DNA of 37,236 bases, taken from NCBI RefSeq assembly GCF_001431535.1, contig NZ_LDJK01000029.1:1-37236 (forward strand), in the 5' to 3' direction. The translations under genes and the position numbers were made by a program. How positions within the stretch are numbered: position 1 is the stretch's first letter; every line of letters begins with the position of its first letter. Of this stretch, positions 8,103 through 19,163 are shown in pieces. The notes beneath the pieces were generated by a model. It was not told the origin of the DNA, ran no database searches, and saw nothing but the letters and a program-made list of their open reading frames with translations. The stretch comes from Stenotrophomonas chelatiphaga. Lineage in GTDB: Bacteria; Pseudomonadota; Gammaproteobacteria; Xanthomonadales; Xanthomonadaceae.

Positions 8103-9445
8103 GGCAGCGCTCCTTCACTTTCCAGCTGTTCCTGCGCCTGCTGCCGGTGCTGGCGCTGGCGGCCGCACTACCGTGGCTGCTGGCGTACTGGATGGACCAC
8201 GGCTGGGGCGTGGCGATCCTGTCGGGCATCGTGCTGCTGGCGTTGATGTGGTTCAGCCTGAACCGCGCCATCGCACCGGTGCGTTCGCTGATGCGCGCCC
8301 TGTCCGGCGTGGTCAGCAGCTACAAGGACGGCGAGTTCAACTTCAGCGTGCACTGGCCGGCACGCGATGAACTGGGGCACCTGGTGGAGGCGCACCGCGA
8401 ACTGGGCGACGTGCTGCGGGAGCAGCGGCAAGCGCTGGTACAGCGCGAACTGCTGCTGGACACGATGGTGCAGAACACGCCGGTGGCGATGCTGCTGCTG
8501 GCCGCCGGCGGCGATGGGCTGCAGCGCGTGGTGTTCTCCAACCTGGCCGCGCGCAAGCTGCTGCACGGTGGGTTCAAGCTGGAAGGCCAGCGCCTGGCCG
8601 AACTGCTGGAACAGATGCCGATCGCCCTGCGCGATGCGATTTCGCGGGGCGGCGACAGCCTGTTCGCGGTGCGCGAAGAGGACAGCGAAGACGAGGAAGA
8701 TGAGCAGATCTATCATCTTTCGCGGCGCGCCTTCCATCTCAATGGACGGCCGCACGACCTGCTGCTGATCCGCCTGCTCACCGCCGAACTGCGCCGGCAG
8801 GAAGTACAGACCTGGAAAAAAGTCATCCGCGTCATCAGCCACGAGCTCAATAATTCATTGGCTCCCATTGCGTCCCTGGCGCACTCCGGCGGTGAACTGG
8901 TCAAGCGCGAGCGCTACGACCGCCTGCCGGAGATCTTCTCCACCATCGAAGACCGTGCACGCCATCTGGAGGGCTTCATCCGGGGCTATGCGCGGTTCGC
9001 CAAGTTGCCGCAGCCGCAGTTGCAGACCGTGCACTGGGCCCCGTTCCTGGCCAGCCTGCAGCAGCAGATTCCGTTCCAGATGGACGCGCTGGATGAAGAC
9101 CTGCACAGCCGGGTGGACATCGCCCAGCTCGGCCAGGCGTTGTTGAACCTGGTCAAGAACGCACACGAAGCCTGCGCTGAGTCCGACCCGCCCAATGACG
9201 ATGTGCGGGTCAAGGTCACGCGCCTGCCGCAATGGCTGCGGCTGGATGTACTGGATCGCGGCAAGGGCATGAACGAAGCGGTGCTGCAGAACGCCCTGAC
9301 CCCGTTCTATTCGACCAAGCGCAACGGCACCGGCCTGGGGCTGGCGCTCACCCGCGAGATCGTGGAAGCGCACGGCGGTCGCATCGCGCTGCAGAACCGC
9401 ACCGAAGGCGGGCTGTGCGTGTCGTTGCTGTTGCCGCAGAACTGA
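8099..9445 (+). CDS. Membrane sensor histidine kinase (NtrY-like)
   Basis: This 448-residue kinase starts at an ATG overlapping the regulator stop (ATGA), so the pair is translationally coupled. Two helices (about 8-31 and 38-54) are joined by only about six residues (MDHGWG), leaving no periplasmic sensor domain. A HAMP-like segment (about 55-115) and a PAS-like domain (about 116-230) follow, the latter containing the acidic run EEDSEDEEDEQ (193-203). The kinase core has the phospho-acceptor H248 in ISHELNNSLAPI, the N box NLVKNAHEA, the D box DRGKGM and the G box GTGLGLALTREIVEAHGG. It presumably phosphorylates the adjacent regulator. The lack of an external domain suggests it senses the membrane or the neighbouring transporter. 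Confidence 0.92.
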   Translation: MRQRSFTFQLFLRLLPVLALAAALPWLLAYWMDHGWGVAILSGIVLLALMWFSLNRAIAPVRSLMRALSGVVSSYKDGEFNFSVHWPARDELGHLVEAHRELGDVLREQRQALVQRELLLDTMVQNTPVAMLLLAAGGDGLQRVVFSNLAARKLLHGGFKLEGQRLAELLEQMPIALRDAISRGGDSLFAVREEDSEDEEDEQIYHLSRRAFHLNGRPHDLLLIRLLTAELRRQEVQTWKKVIRVISHELNNSLAPIASLAHSGGELVKRERYDRLPEIFSTIEDRARHLEGFIRGYARFAKLPQPQLQTVHWAPFLASLQQQIPFQMDALDEDLHSRVDIAQLGQALLNLVKNAHEACAESDPPNDDVRVKVTRLPQWLRLDVLDRGKGMNEAVLQNALTPFYSTKRNGTGLGLALTREIVEAHGGRIALQNRTEGGLCVSLLLPQN

Positions 9446-9450
9446 TCGGC

Positions 9451-9475
9451 GACGCCGGGCATGCCTCGGCGCTGC
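9451..9475. repeat. REP-like hairpin between convergent genes
   Basis: The minus strand reads GCAGCGCCGAGGCATGCCCG and continues to GGCGTC, a degenerate form of the SMAG-like repeat with GCAG for GTAG. It fills the 45-bp gap between the ends of the kinase gene and glmU and may serve as a two-way transcript end. Confidence 0.45.
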
Positions 9476-9490
9476 CGGGGGGCGGGCACG

Positions 9491-10858
9491 TCAGGACTTC
9501 TTCTGCGGGCGCTGCCAGCCTTCGATCACCTGCTGGCGGCTGCGCGCCACGGTCAGCTGGCCATCCGGCGCGGTGCGGGTGATCACCGATCCGGCGGCGA
9601 TGGTCGCACCCTCGCCTACCAGCACCGGTGCCACCAGCGAACTGTTGGAGCCGATGAAGGCGTTGTCGCCGATCGTGGTCTGCGACTTGTTCACCCCGTC
9701 GTAGTTGCAGGTGATGGTGCCGGCGCCGATGTTGACCTTGCTGCCGATGACCGCATCGCCGAGGTAGCTCAGGTGATTGGCCTTGCTGCCCACGCCCATG
9801 CGGATCTTCTTGGTTTCCACGAAGTTGCCCACGTGCACGCCATCGGCCAGCACGGTACCCGGGCGCAGCCGCGCGAACGGCCCGATCTGCGCCGCGCCTT
9901 CGGTCACCACGCCTTCCACGTCGCAGTGCGCCAGCACGGTGGTGCCCGGTCCCAGGGTGACATCCTTGAGCCGGGTGAACGGACCAATGCTGACCCCGTC
10001 ACCGAGTTCCACGCGGCCTTCCAGGATCACGTTGACGTCGATCTGCACGTCACGGCCGACGATGACGTCACCGCGGATATCGACCCGCGCCGGGTCCAGC
10101 ACGCGCGCGCCCTGCACGCACAGTGCACGCACGGCGCGCTGCTGCCAGGCACGTTCGAGCTGCGCCAGCTGCCACGGATCATTGGCGCCTTCGGCGTCCT
10201 GCGGATCGGCGACCAGGCTCATCTCCGCTGCGGTGTATTCGTTGGCGGCAAAGGCGAACACATCGGTCAGGTAATACTCGCCCTGTGCATTGGCATTGGA
10301 CAGCTGCGAGAGCCAGCGCCGCAGCGCGGTGGATTCGGCGGTGATGATGCCGGTGTTGATGGTGCGGATGCGGCGGTGTTCCTCGCTGGCATCCTTCTGC
10401 TCCACGATCGAGCCGACCTTGCCTTCGGCATCGCGCACGATGCGCCCGTAACCGGTGGGGTTGTCCATCTCCGCGGCCAGCACCGCCAGTCGGCCCGGCT
10501 GGTCCAGCAGCTCGCGCAGGGTCTGCGCACGGATCAACGGCACGTCGCCGTACAACACCAGCACCTGCGCGGCGTCCGGCACCTCCGGCATCGCCTGCGC
10601 CACGGCATGGCCGGTGCCCAGCTGCTGCGACTGCTCGGCCCACAGCAGATCGGGCTGGCTGGAAAAATGCGCGCGCACGGCATCACCGCCATGGCCGTAC
10701 ACGATGTGGATCGCATCCGGCTTCAGCTCGCGTGCGGTGGCGATCACATGGGCCAGCATGGGTTGCCCCGCCACCGGCTGCAGCACCTTCGGCAATACGG
10801 ACTTCATGCGCTTGCCGGCGCCAGCGGCGAGGATGATGACGTGCAGGGCTTGGGTCAT
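9491..10858 (-). CDS. glmU: Bifunctional UDP-GlcNAc pyrophosphorylase / GlcN-1-P acetyltransferase
   Basis: GlmU acetylates glucosamine-1-phosphate and couples it to UTP, giving UDP-GlcNAc for cell wall and LPS. The 455-residue protein has the normal length. The N-terminal Rossmann domain (about 1-229) has the nucleotide-binding [15 protein letters not shown] and the metal/substrate regions LYGDVPLI and NTGI. The C-terminal half (about 250-455) is a left-handed beta-helix with hexapeptide repeats and the acetyltransferase segment [20 protein letters not shown] plus NYDGVNK. It is cytoplasmic. In E. coli glmU and glmS are adjacent, downstream of atpC; here they share strand and order but are separated by the efflux block. 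Confidence 0.97.
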   Translation of the reverse strand: MTQALHVIILAAGAGKRMKSVLPKVLQPVAGQPMLAHVIATARELKPDAIHIVYGHGGDAVRAHFSSQPDLLWAEQSQQLGTGHAVAQAMPEVPDAAQVLVLYGDVPLIRAQTLRELLDQPGRLAVLAAEMDNPTGYGRIVRDAEGKVGSIVEQKDASEEHRRIRTINTGIITAESTALRRWLSQLSNANAQGEYYLTDVFAFAANEYTAAEMSLVADPQDAEGANDPWQLAQLERAWQQRAVRALCVQGARVLDPARVDIRGDVIVGRDVQIDVNVILEGRVELGDGVSIGPFTRLKDVTLGPGTTVLAHCDVEGVVTEGAAQIGPFARLRPGTVLADGVHVGNFVETKKIRMGVGSKANHLSYLGDAVIGSKVNIGAGTITCNYDGVNKSQTTIGDNAFIGSNSSLVAPVLVGEGATIAAGSVITRTAPDGQLTVARSRQQVIEGWQRPQKKS

Positions 10859-10888
10859 GGAAAAAAGGGTCCGCGATGGTTTCGCGAC

Positions 10889-10894
10889 ATTCTA
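10889..10894 (-). promoter_or_regulatory. Candidate -10 box for glmU (TAGAAT)
   Basis: The minus strand has TTCTAGAATGT with TAGAAT 30 nt upstream of the glmU ATG. The 9-mer CTAGAATGT is identical to the one upstream of glmS. A convincing -35 is not visible. Confidence 0.45.
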
Positions 10895-10940
10895 GAACGG
10901 CCGCCGTTAACATGACTCACGCATCCTGCATCTACCGCCC

Positions 10941-11324
10941 ATGACCCTGCTCCGCCAAGGTGGCTACTACCTCGTCGTCGGCCTGCTCCAGCTGCTGCTG
11001 GACTGGTGCGTGTTCGTCGCCGTCACCGCGCTGGGCATGCCGGTGGTGCCGGGCAATGTGATCGGGCGTGCCTGCGCAATGCTGCTGGGCTTCTGGCTCA
11101 ACGGGCGCTACACCTTTGCCGATGCCGGAAGGCAGCGGCTGGGCTGGAAGCGCTTCGGTCGCTTCATCGCGCTGTGGGCCGCAATCACCGCGCTGAGTAC
11201 CGTGCTGGTGGCCGCAGCCGACCAGGCGCTGGGGCTGCGCTACGCATGGTTGGCCAAGCCGCTGGTGGAAGGCGGGCTGGCCGGGCTGTCATTCCTGCTG
11301 ATGCGGCGCCTGGTGTTCCGCTGA
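10941..11324 (+). CDS. GtrA-like membrane protein
   Basis: The 127-residue protein has four predicted helices and the family signature layout: N-terminal QGGYYLVVGLLQLLLDWCVF, then NVIGRACAMLLGFWLNGRYTF, and a basic C-terminal end LLMRRLVFR. GtrA-like proteins (PF04138) are thought to flip polyprenyl-linked glucose or related sugars across the inner membrane during O-antigen or cell-wall glycosylation. There is no gtrB-type polyprenyl glucosyltransferase beside it. The convergent neighbour is a YfhO-like protein that could be the periplasmic transferase. It starts 82 bp from the divergent glmU. Confidence 0.85.
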   Translation: MTLLRQGGYYLVVGLLQLLLDWCVFVAVTALGMPVVPGNVIGRACAMLLGFWLNGRYTFADAGRQRLGWKRFGRFIALWAAITALSTVLVAAADQALGLRYAWLAKPLVEGGLAGLSFLLMRRLVFR

Positions 11325-11343
11325 CCCATCGCGCAGCACATCG

Positions 11344-11418
11344 GTAGCGCCGAGCCATGCTCGGCGAGCACAGCGGGCCGTGGCCTGAACGATGCCGCCG
11401 AGCATGGCTCGGCGCTAC
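11344..11418. repeat. Pair of inverted GTAG REP (SMAG-like) elements
   Basis: The first copy at 11344-11366 reads GTAGCGCCGAGCCATGCTCG then GCG; the second at 11396-11418 is the same unit on the other strand, ending CGGCGCTAC. Each forms a perfect 8-bp stem around CAT or ATG, and the two together can form a larger cruciform. This is the best match in the window to the GTAG-headed REP family of Stenotrophomonas. It lies between the convergent gtrA-like and yfhO-like genes. Confidence 0.85.
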
Positions 11419-11453
11419 CGCTTCATGACCGGCAATCTCACGCCACACGCGCC

Positions 11454-13655
11454 TCAGCGGCCGAGGCGCTGACCCAGTCCGTCGCGCCACAACTGCAGCG
11501 GACTGAAACGGAACGCCACCTGGTGGCGACCGGCCGGCACGCAGACCGCACGGAACAGCCCGTTGGCGCGCATCAGTGGTGCTGCCGCCCCATCCACGCT
11601 GGCCTGCCAGCCCGGAGCGGTCACCTCATTGACCACCAGCCACGCCGGCGCGGCCGCGTCCACCTGCACGCTCAGCCCACTGGCCCGGTAGACCGTTGCG
11701 CCCACCTGCAGCTTGCCCGCATCGGCATCGGCACACGCCGCCTGCGTATCGCCGGGCAGCCAGACCGTGGTGCTGAAGTCGGTCCGGTTGAATGCCGCGG
11801 CAGGCGGCAGGTCTTCATCATGACGACGCACTGCCGTGGGATTGAGCATCCGCGGCAGCATGCTGTCACGTTGCATCACCTGCAGTTCGGCGTCGTAGGC
11901 ATGCGAACCCGGGAACGCCGTCGGTGCCAGCACCCAGCGCACGCCGATCAGATCGTACAGCGGCGCATCGAAGTCCGGCGTCCATGGCGTTTCTGGTTTC
12001 TGCTGCACGCTGTCGAGCGGATCACCGGGCATGCCGAGCATCTGCAGGGCCCGGCGGTCGAGCAACGGATTGTAGCCATTGGCCAATGCCAGCCCATGGA
12101 CGGCCGCGCCGTTGGTCAACGGCCCGATGCCGAAGACCAATGCGCGTTCGGGCAGGCCGTCGCTGTGCTGCGCGGACAGCAACTGGTACGCACTCTGCGC
12201 CGGCCCGGGCCGCGTTGCGGTCATCACCGGACGGGTGGCGCTGCGCGCGTTGAACGAGGTACTTACGTTGAACATCAGCAGGTCCAGCAGCATCAGTCCC
12301 AACAGCCAGCGCGAGGGCGACCGGTGACGTATCAACTGACGCACCGCGACCGCCCCGATGGCGACGCTGATTGCCAGCCACGCCCCCCCCTGCAGGCGTC
12401 CACTGCCCAGGACCAGCCACGCACCGGCAACGGCCAGCATGACCACCACCAGCAGCGATGGCAGGTGCGGGCGCAACGGATCGCGCTGCAGGGCCGACTG
12501 CAGCGCATGCGCGGACAGCCATGCCGCCGCCGGGACGGCGAGGAACAATCCATCCGACGGGCGGCGGAACAGGTCCAGCCCCGGCAGCCAGCCGAACAGC
12601 CACGGGAACAAGGGCGTGGCCCCGCCGAGCGCGAACAGCACGGCCAGCACGAAGACCGCCAGCGCGATGCGCGCGCCGCGCGGATCGCGGCGCACCACCG
12701 CGCCACCCCATGCAAGCCACACCGCCAACGGCACAGCCCCCATGTACAGATAGTCGGTGGTGATGTCCCCGAACGCCCAGCTGTCGCCGCGTCCCTGTTC
12801 GAACACATTGCCGGACAGCAACGTAACCAGCGATTGCCAGTGGATGGCGCCCGGCAGGGCGGCCTGCAATGACACCCCATCACGGTTGGTATGGGCCAGC
12901 CATGCGAACGTGGACAACCATTGGGGGGCACTGATCGCCGCTGCCATCGCGCCTACCGTCGCAAGCTGCAGGCACAGGCGGATGCGCCGGGCGCGCGCCA
13001 TGGCGATCGCAGTGATGGCATACACCGCACACGCCAGCACGATCAGGTAGGTGACCTGGGTCAGCTGTAGCGCACACAGCCCCCCGACAACGCCGGCCAG
13101 CACGGCATGACGCCAGCGCAGATGATGGCGCAGCTGGTCCAGTGCCAGCCACAACCAAGGCAGCAGGCAGTAACTGACGATCATCGGGGTGTGCTGCAGG
13201 CGCGCCGCCGCGACCCCGCCGAACAGGAAAACCAGTGCGAACATCAGCTGCGGCAGCCGCTGTAACCCTTGGGTTGCCGCAAGTTTCAACGCCCCCATCC
13301 CCGCCACCATCACATGCAGCAGGATCACCACCGTGAACCAGTGCAGCGAGGCAGGCGCCAGCAGCATCGGCAGCACCACGGTCGGCTGCAGGGTCATCAT
13401 CTGCGGGTCGGCCAGCTGCGGATAACCGCCGTGCAGGTAAGGATTCCACCACGCGACGTCCCCCAGCAGCAGCTGCTGGGCGGTGAAGCTCACCGCAGGA
13501 AAAAACTGCTGGACGGCATCGAAGGGAATCGTCCAGACGCCGAGCAGCCACGGCAGGCACAGCACCAGCCACATGACGCACCACGCGAAACCTGGCGTCG
13601 CGGTTGAACGGTTCCAGCGGTTGATGAGCGAAACCGCACCGATAGTCTGCTGCAC
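11454..13655 (-). CDS. YfhO-family polytopic membrane protein
   Basis: The 733-residue protein has an N-terminal helix, an extracytoplasmic loop with FDAVQQFFPAVSF and WWNPYLHGGYPQLADPQ, then about ten further helices to near residue 460. It ends in a soluble periplasmic domain of about 260 residues. This matches the YfhO plan (GT-C-like, proposed to glycosylate lipoteichoic acid or other cell-surface polymers). The Asp in PFDAVQQFFP sits where GT-C enzymes carry a catalytic acid. The start is a GTG at 13655 with AAGGAG well placed upstream; the next Met is residue 28, inside TM1. It converges on the gtrA-like gene. The substrate is not known. Confidence 0.75.
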   Translation of the reverse strand: MQQTIGAVSLINRWNRSTATPGFAWCVMWLVLCLPWLLGVWTIPFDAVQQFFPAVSFTAQQLLLGDVAWWNPYLHGGYPQLADPQMMTLQPTVVLPMLLAPASLHWFTVVILLHVMVAGMGALKLAATQGLQRLPQLMFALVFLFGGVAAARLQHTPMIVSYCLLPWLWLALDQLRHHLRWRHAVLAGVVGGLCALQLTQVTYLIVLACAVYAITAIAMARARRIRLCLQLATVGAMAAAISAPQWLSTFAWLAHTNRDGVSLQAALPGAIHWQSLVTLLSGNVFEQGRGDSWAFGDITTDYLYMGAVPLAVWLAWGGAVVRRDPRGARIALAVFVLAVLFALGGATPLFPWLFGWLPGLDLFRRPSDGLFLAVPAAAWLSAHALQSALQRDPLRPHLPSLLVVVMLAVAGAWLVLGSGRLQGGAWLAISVAIGAVAVRQLIRHRSPSRWLLGLMLLDLLMFNVSTSFNARSATRPVMTATRPGPAQSAYQLLSAQHSDGLPERALVFGIGPLTNGAAVHGLALANGYNPLLDRRALQMLGMPGDPLDSVQQKPETPWTPDFDAPLYDLIGVRWVLAPTAFPGSHAYDAELQVMQRDSMLPRMLNPTAVRRHDEDLPPAAAFNRTDFSTTVWLPGDTQAACADADAGKLQVGATVYRASGLSVQVDAAAPAWLVVNEVTAPGWQASVDGAAAPLMRANGLFRAVCVPAGRHQVAFRFSPLQLWRDGLGQRLGR

Positions 13656-14041
13656 CCTGCTCTCCTTGCTTTATCAGCGCCTGCCGCCAGCCTCGGGGCG
13701 GCGGAGATCAATCATAGCCCGCACCCGCGCGGCATGCCCCAGGGCCTCCTGCATGCGGTCATTCATCGCTTCCGCATGCGTCTTCGTGCAGCCCGGCCCG
13801 CCGCGCCGCGCCGCCGGGCGATGCCGAGCCATGGCGCAAGCAGCTTTTCGTCTACCTCGTCGATCATGCCGCGCAGTGGCCTGCGCGGCAGCAGGCAGTA
13901 ACGTGGCAGGAAGCACTGCCTGGCAGTGACTGAGGACAGGCATGGCGCGCCTTCCGGACGAAAGAGCCCCTAGGGTGAACACCCGTGGTCGCCAGCACGA
14001 GGAACCGGCGCACAGTTCGGCCGGCACCATCGGCAATGCGC

Positions 14042-14075
14042 GGAAAATACAAACGCCGGCCCAGGGCCGGCGTCG
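14042..14075 (-). terminator. Intrinsic terminator of the atp operon
   Basis: On the minus strand the stem ACGCCGGCCC-T-GGGCCGGCGT is followed by TTGTATTTT. It lies about 65 nt past the atpC stop and is the only strong stem with a U-rich tail downstream of the operon. Confidence 0.8.
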
Positions 14076-14097
14076 GACCAACCAGCGGAAATGGAGC

Positions 14098-14118
14098 GTG
14101 ACGACCAGCGGTCGTCAC
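14098..14118. other. Perfect 9-bp stem-loop after atpC
   Basis: GTGACGACC-AGC-GGTCGTCAC is a perfect dyad with a three-base loop, 22 nt past the atpC stop. There is no U tract on either strand. It probably protects the 3' end of the atp message or acts together with the terminator at 14042. Confidence 0.6.
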
Positions 14119-14139
14119 CCAGCGAATCCGCCCAGAGGT

Positions 14140-14562
14140 TCAGTGCTTCAGGTTCTTGCGCAGGCGCTCCAGCGCCTGCAGCTGGGCAGTCACTTCGGCC
14201 AGCTTCTGCTGGGCCTCGGCGATCTCCATGCCTTCACCACGGTTGGCCAGCATGCGCTCGGCTTCTTCCTTGGCCTTGCGTACCGCCGCTTCGTCGATGT
14301 CCTGCGCGCGCATGGCCGTGTCAGCCAGCACGGTGACCACCTGCGGCTGCACTTCCAGGATGCCGCCGGAGATGAAGAAGTCCAGCTGCTCGCCATTGGC
14401 CTGGGTCACCACCACCTTGCCCGGCTTGAGGCGGGTGATCAGCGGTGCGTGCTTGGGCGCGATGCCCAGCTCGCCCAGCTCACCGGTGGCCACGACCAGG
14501 GTCGCTTCACCCCGGAAGATTTCCTGCTCGGCGCTGACGATGTCGCAACGGATCGTGCTCAT
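14140..14562 (-). CDS. atpC: ATP synthase F1 epsilon subunit
   Basis: The 140-residue epsilon subunit is part of the rotor stalk and inhibits ATP hydrolysis by F1. The N-terminal beta-sandwich has [16 protein letters not shown] and [19 protein letters not shown]. The C-terminal part (about 90-140) is two helices ([34 protein letters not shown]). The start at 14562 matches the family; an in-frame extension to 14613 is unconserved. It is the last gene of the operon, 113 bp after atpD, with a terminator about 65 nt downstream. Confidence 0.96.
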   Translation of the reverse strand: MSTIRCDIVSAEQEIFRGEATLVVATGELGELGIAPKHAPLITRLKPGKVVVTQANGEQLDFFISGGILEVQPQVVTVLADTAMRAQDIDEAAVRKAKEEAERMLANRGEGMEIAEAQQKLAEVTAQLQALERLRKNLKH

Positions 14563-14675
14563 GCAAATCTCTTCACTGTTCGCGGCGGCACGATGCCACC
14601 GGGGAGGAGCCACGGCGCGGACGGGTGTCCAGCGCCGGTGTCAGGTCGGGCAGGATCGCTCCCGCCCGATCCGGA

Positions 14676-16984
<2,309 letters not shown>

Positions 16985-17042
16985 CTCTTATTCCCGTATG
17001 TTCAACGGTAGAGCGGGGACCTGCCCCGCTCCACGTGCGCTG

Positions 17043-18590
17043 TTACCAGCTGCCGGTGGTCTTGAACTCGGTGATGCCCTTCTTGAAGGCACCTTCGATG
17101 TCATTGTCCCAGCCGCCGGTGGCGTTGACCTTGCCGATCAGCTCGCCCTGGGTGTTGGCGAAGTGCGCGTGCAGGCCTTCTTCGAACGCCAGCAGCTTGT
17201 TGACCGGCACGTCGTCGAGGTAACCCTCGTTGACGGCGTAGATCGACAGCGCCTGGTTGGCGATCGACATCGGGGCGTACTGCTTCTGCTTCATCAGTTC
17301 GGTGACGCGCTGGCCGCGCTCAAGCTGCTTGCGGGTCGCTTCGTCCAGGTCCGAAGCGAACTGCGCGAACGCAGCCAGCTCGCGGTACTGGGCCAGCGAG
17401 ATACGGATGCCGCCGGACAGCTTCTTGATGATCTTGGTCTGGGCCGAACCACCCACGCGCGACACCGAGATACCGGCGTTGACGGCCGGACGGATACCGG
17501 CGTTGAACAGGTCGGTCTCCAGGAAGATCTGGCCGTCGGTGATCGAGATCACGTTGGTCGGCACGAACGCGGACACGTCGCCGGCCTGCGTTTCGATGAT
17601 CGGCAGCGCGGTCAGCGAACCGGTCTTGCCGGTCACCGCACCGTTGGTGAACTTCTCCACATACTCTTCGGACACGCGGGCGGCGCGCTCGAGCAGGCGG
17701 GAGTGCAGGTAGAACACGTCACCCGGGTAGGCTTCACGGCCCGGCGGGCGCTTCAGCAGCAGCGAGATCTGGCGGTAGGCAACGGCCTGCTTGGACAGAT
17801 CGTCGTACACGATCAGCGCGTCTTCGCCGCGGTCCATGAAGTACTCGCCCATGGTGCAGCCGGCGTAGGCGCTGATGTACTGCATCGCGGCCGATTCGGA
17901 CGCGGTGGCGGCCACGACCACGGTGTGGGCCAGGGCGCCGTTTTCTTCCAGCTTGCGCACGATGTTGGCCACGGTCGATGCCTTCTGGCCGATCGCGACG
18001 TACACGCACTTGATGCCGGTGTCCTTCTGGTTGATCACCGCATCGATGGCCAGGGCGGTCTTGCCGGTCTGGCGGTCACCGATGACCAGCTCGCGCTGGC
18101 CGCGGCCGATCGGGATCATCGAGTCGACCGACTTGTAACCGGTCTGCACGGGCTGGTCGACCGACTTGCGCCAGATCACGCCCGGGGCAACGCGCTCCAC
18201 CGGAGCGGTCAGCTGGGTGCCCAGCGGGCCCTTGCCGTCGATCGGCTCGCCCAGCGCGTTCACCACGCGGCCGAGCAGTTCCGGACCGACCGGCACTTCC
18301 AGGATGCGGCCGGTGGTCTTGGCCACGTCGCCTTCGCGCAGGTTCTGGTATTCACCCAGCACCACGGCGCCGACCGAGTCGCGCTCCAGGTTCAGGGCCA
18401 GGGCGAAGGTGTTGTTCGGCAGTTCGATCATTTCGCCCTGCATCACGTCGGCCAGGCCGAAGATGCGCACGATGCCGTCGGACACGCTGGTCACGGTGCC
18501 TTCGTTGCGCGATTCCGCGGCCAGCTTGACCTTCTCGATGCGGTTCTTGATCAGTTCGCTGATTTCGGAGGGGTTGAGCGTGGTTGCCAT
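17043..18590 (-). CDS. atpA: ATP synthase F1 alpha subunit
   Basis: The 515-residue regulatory subunit forms alternating positions with beta. It has the non-catalytic P-loop GDRQTGKT (171-178), the conserved VGIS-type region [10 protein letters not shown] with the arginine that reaches the catalytic site, and the N-terminal helix that binds delta ([20 protein letters not shown]). AGGA precedes the ATG. Length and order are standard. Confidence 0.98.
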   Translation of the reverse strand: MATTLNPSEISELIKNRIEKVKLAAESRNEGTVTSVSDGIVRIFGLADVMQGEMIELPNNTFALALNLERDSVGAVVLGEYQNLREGDVAKTTGRILEVPVGPELLGRVVNALGEPIDGKGPLGTQLTAPVERVAPGVIWRKSVDQPVQTGYKSVDSMIPIGRGQRELVIGDRQTGKTALAIDAVINQKDTGIKCVYVAIGQKASTVANIVRKLEENGALAHTVVVAATASESAAMQYISAYAGCTMGEYFMDRGEDALIVYDDLSKQAVAYRQISLLLKRPPGREAYPGDVFYLHSRLLERAARVSEEYVEKFTNGAVTGKTGSLTALPIIETQAGDVSAFVPTNVISITDGQIFLETDLFNAGIRPAVNAGISVSRVGGSAQTKIIKKLSGGIRISLAQYRELAAFAQFASDLDEATRKQLERGQRVTELMKQKQYAPMSIANQALSIYAVNEGYLDDVPVNKLLAFEEGLHAHFANTQGELIGKVNATGGWDNDIEGAFKKGITEFKTTGSW

Positions 18591-18634
18591 CGTCGAGTCC
18601 TAGTGCCGGCGTTGAGGCCGGACGGTAATTGAAT

Positions 18635-19162
18635 TCAGTTAGCGAGCGCGGTCTGCAGGCGGGCAAGCTTGCCCTTCAGCGAACCGTCGATGACCACGTC
18701 ACCGGCGTCGATCACGGCGCCGCCGATCAGCGAGGCATCCACCGCGGTGGACACTTCCACGTCGCGGCCGAAGCGCTTGCGCAGGGCAGCCTTGATCGCA
18801 TCCAGTTCACCGGCGGCCAGTTCGTTGGCCGAGGTCACGGTGGCCTTGACCACGTGTTCGGCTTCGGCACGCAGCTGGTCGTACATGCCGGCGATTTCCG
18901 GCAGCAGCGGCAGGCGGTGGGCATCGGCCAGGATGGACAGGAAACGCGAGAAGGTCTCGCTGCGCTGTTCCGGTGCCAGCAGGGCGACGGCATCGTCGCG
19001 ACCCAGCTCCGGGTTGGCGAGCAGGGCCGACACGCGCGGGTCGGCAGCGACGTGGGCGGAGAACGCAAGCGCGTCCGACCACGGCGCGAACGCACCTTCG
19101 TCGCGCGCGGTCGCAAAAGCGGCGCGGGCGTAGGGACGGGCAAGCGTGAGGGCCTGGCTCAT
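18635..19162 (-). CDS. atpH: ATP synthase F1 delta subunit
   Basis: The 175-residue delta subunit links the F1 head to the peripheral stalk. It opens with MSQALTLARPYARAAFATA, the conserved alpha-binding helical domain, and ends with the GGAVIDAGDVVIDGSLKGKL motif (VIDGSLRGRL-like) typical of the C-terminus. The start at 19162 is chosen over an in-frame extension to 19213, which would overlap atpF by about 50 nt. Only one base separates its ATG from the atpF stop, so translation is probably coupled. Confidence 0.96.
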   Translation of the reverse strand: MSQALTLARPYARAAFATARDEGAFAPWSDALAFSAHVAADPRVSALLANPELGRDDAVALLAPEQRSETFSRFLSILADAHRLPLLPEIAGMYDQLRAEAEHVVKATVTSANELAAGELDAIKAALRKRFGRDVEVSTAVDASLIGGAVIDAGDVVIDGSLKGKLARLQTALAN

Positions 19163-19163
19163 G

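Larger units (their letters stand above)
13656..14139. other. Gene-free stretch between yfhO-like gene and atpC
   Basis: No convincing gene lies here. The atp terminator and a second hairpin occupy 14042-14118. An open frame on the plus strand at 13832-13933 encodes a protein-like tail, WRKQLFVYLVDHAAQWPARQ and about 13 more residues to a TGA, but the frame is poor upstream and no start with a ribosome site is seen. On the minus strand short frames occur but their composition (Arg/Ala/Pro-rich) looks like a shadow. It may hold the decayed remnant of a gene. Confidence 0.4.

Noticed and set aside
11344..11418. The inverted GTAG pair as a CRISPR array or insertion-sequence end
   Set aside because: There are only two units, in inverted rather than direct order, without spacers of constant length or a transposase gene; the form matches REP elements.
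13674..14081. 135-residue minus-strand frame between yfhO-like gene and atpC
   Set aside because: It spans the atp terminator stem, is Arg/Ala-rich with no domain, and shows no start with a ribosome site.
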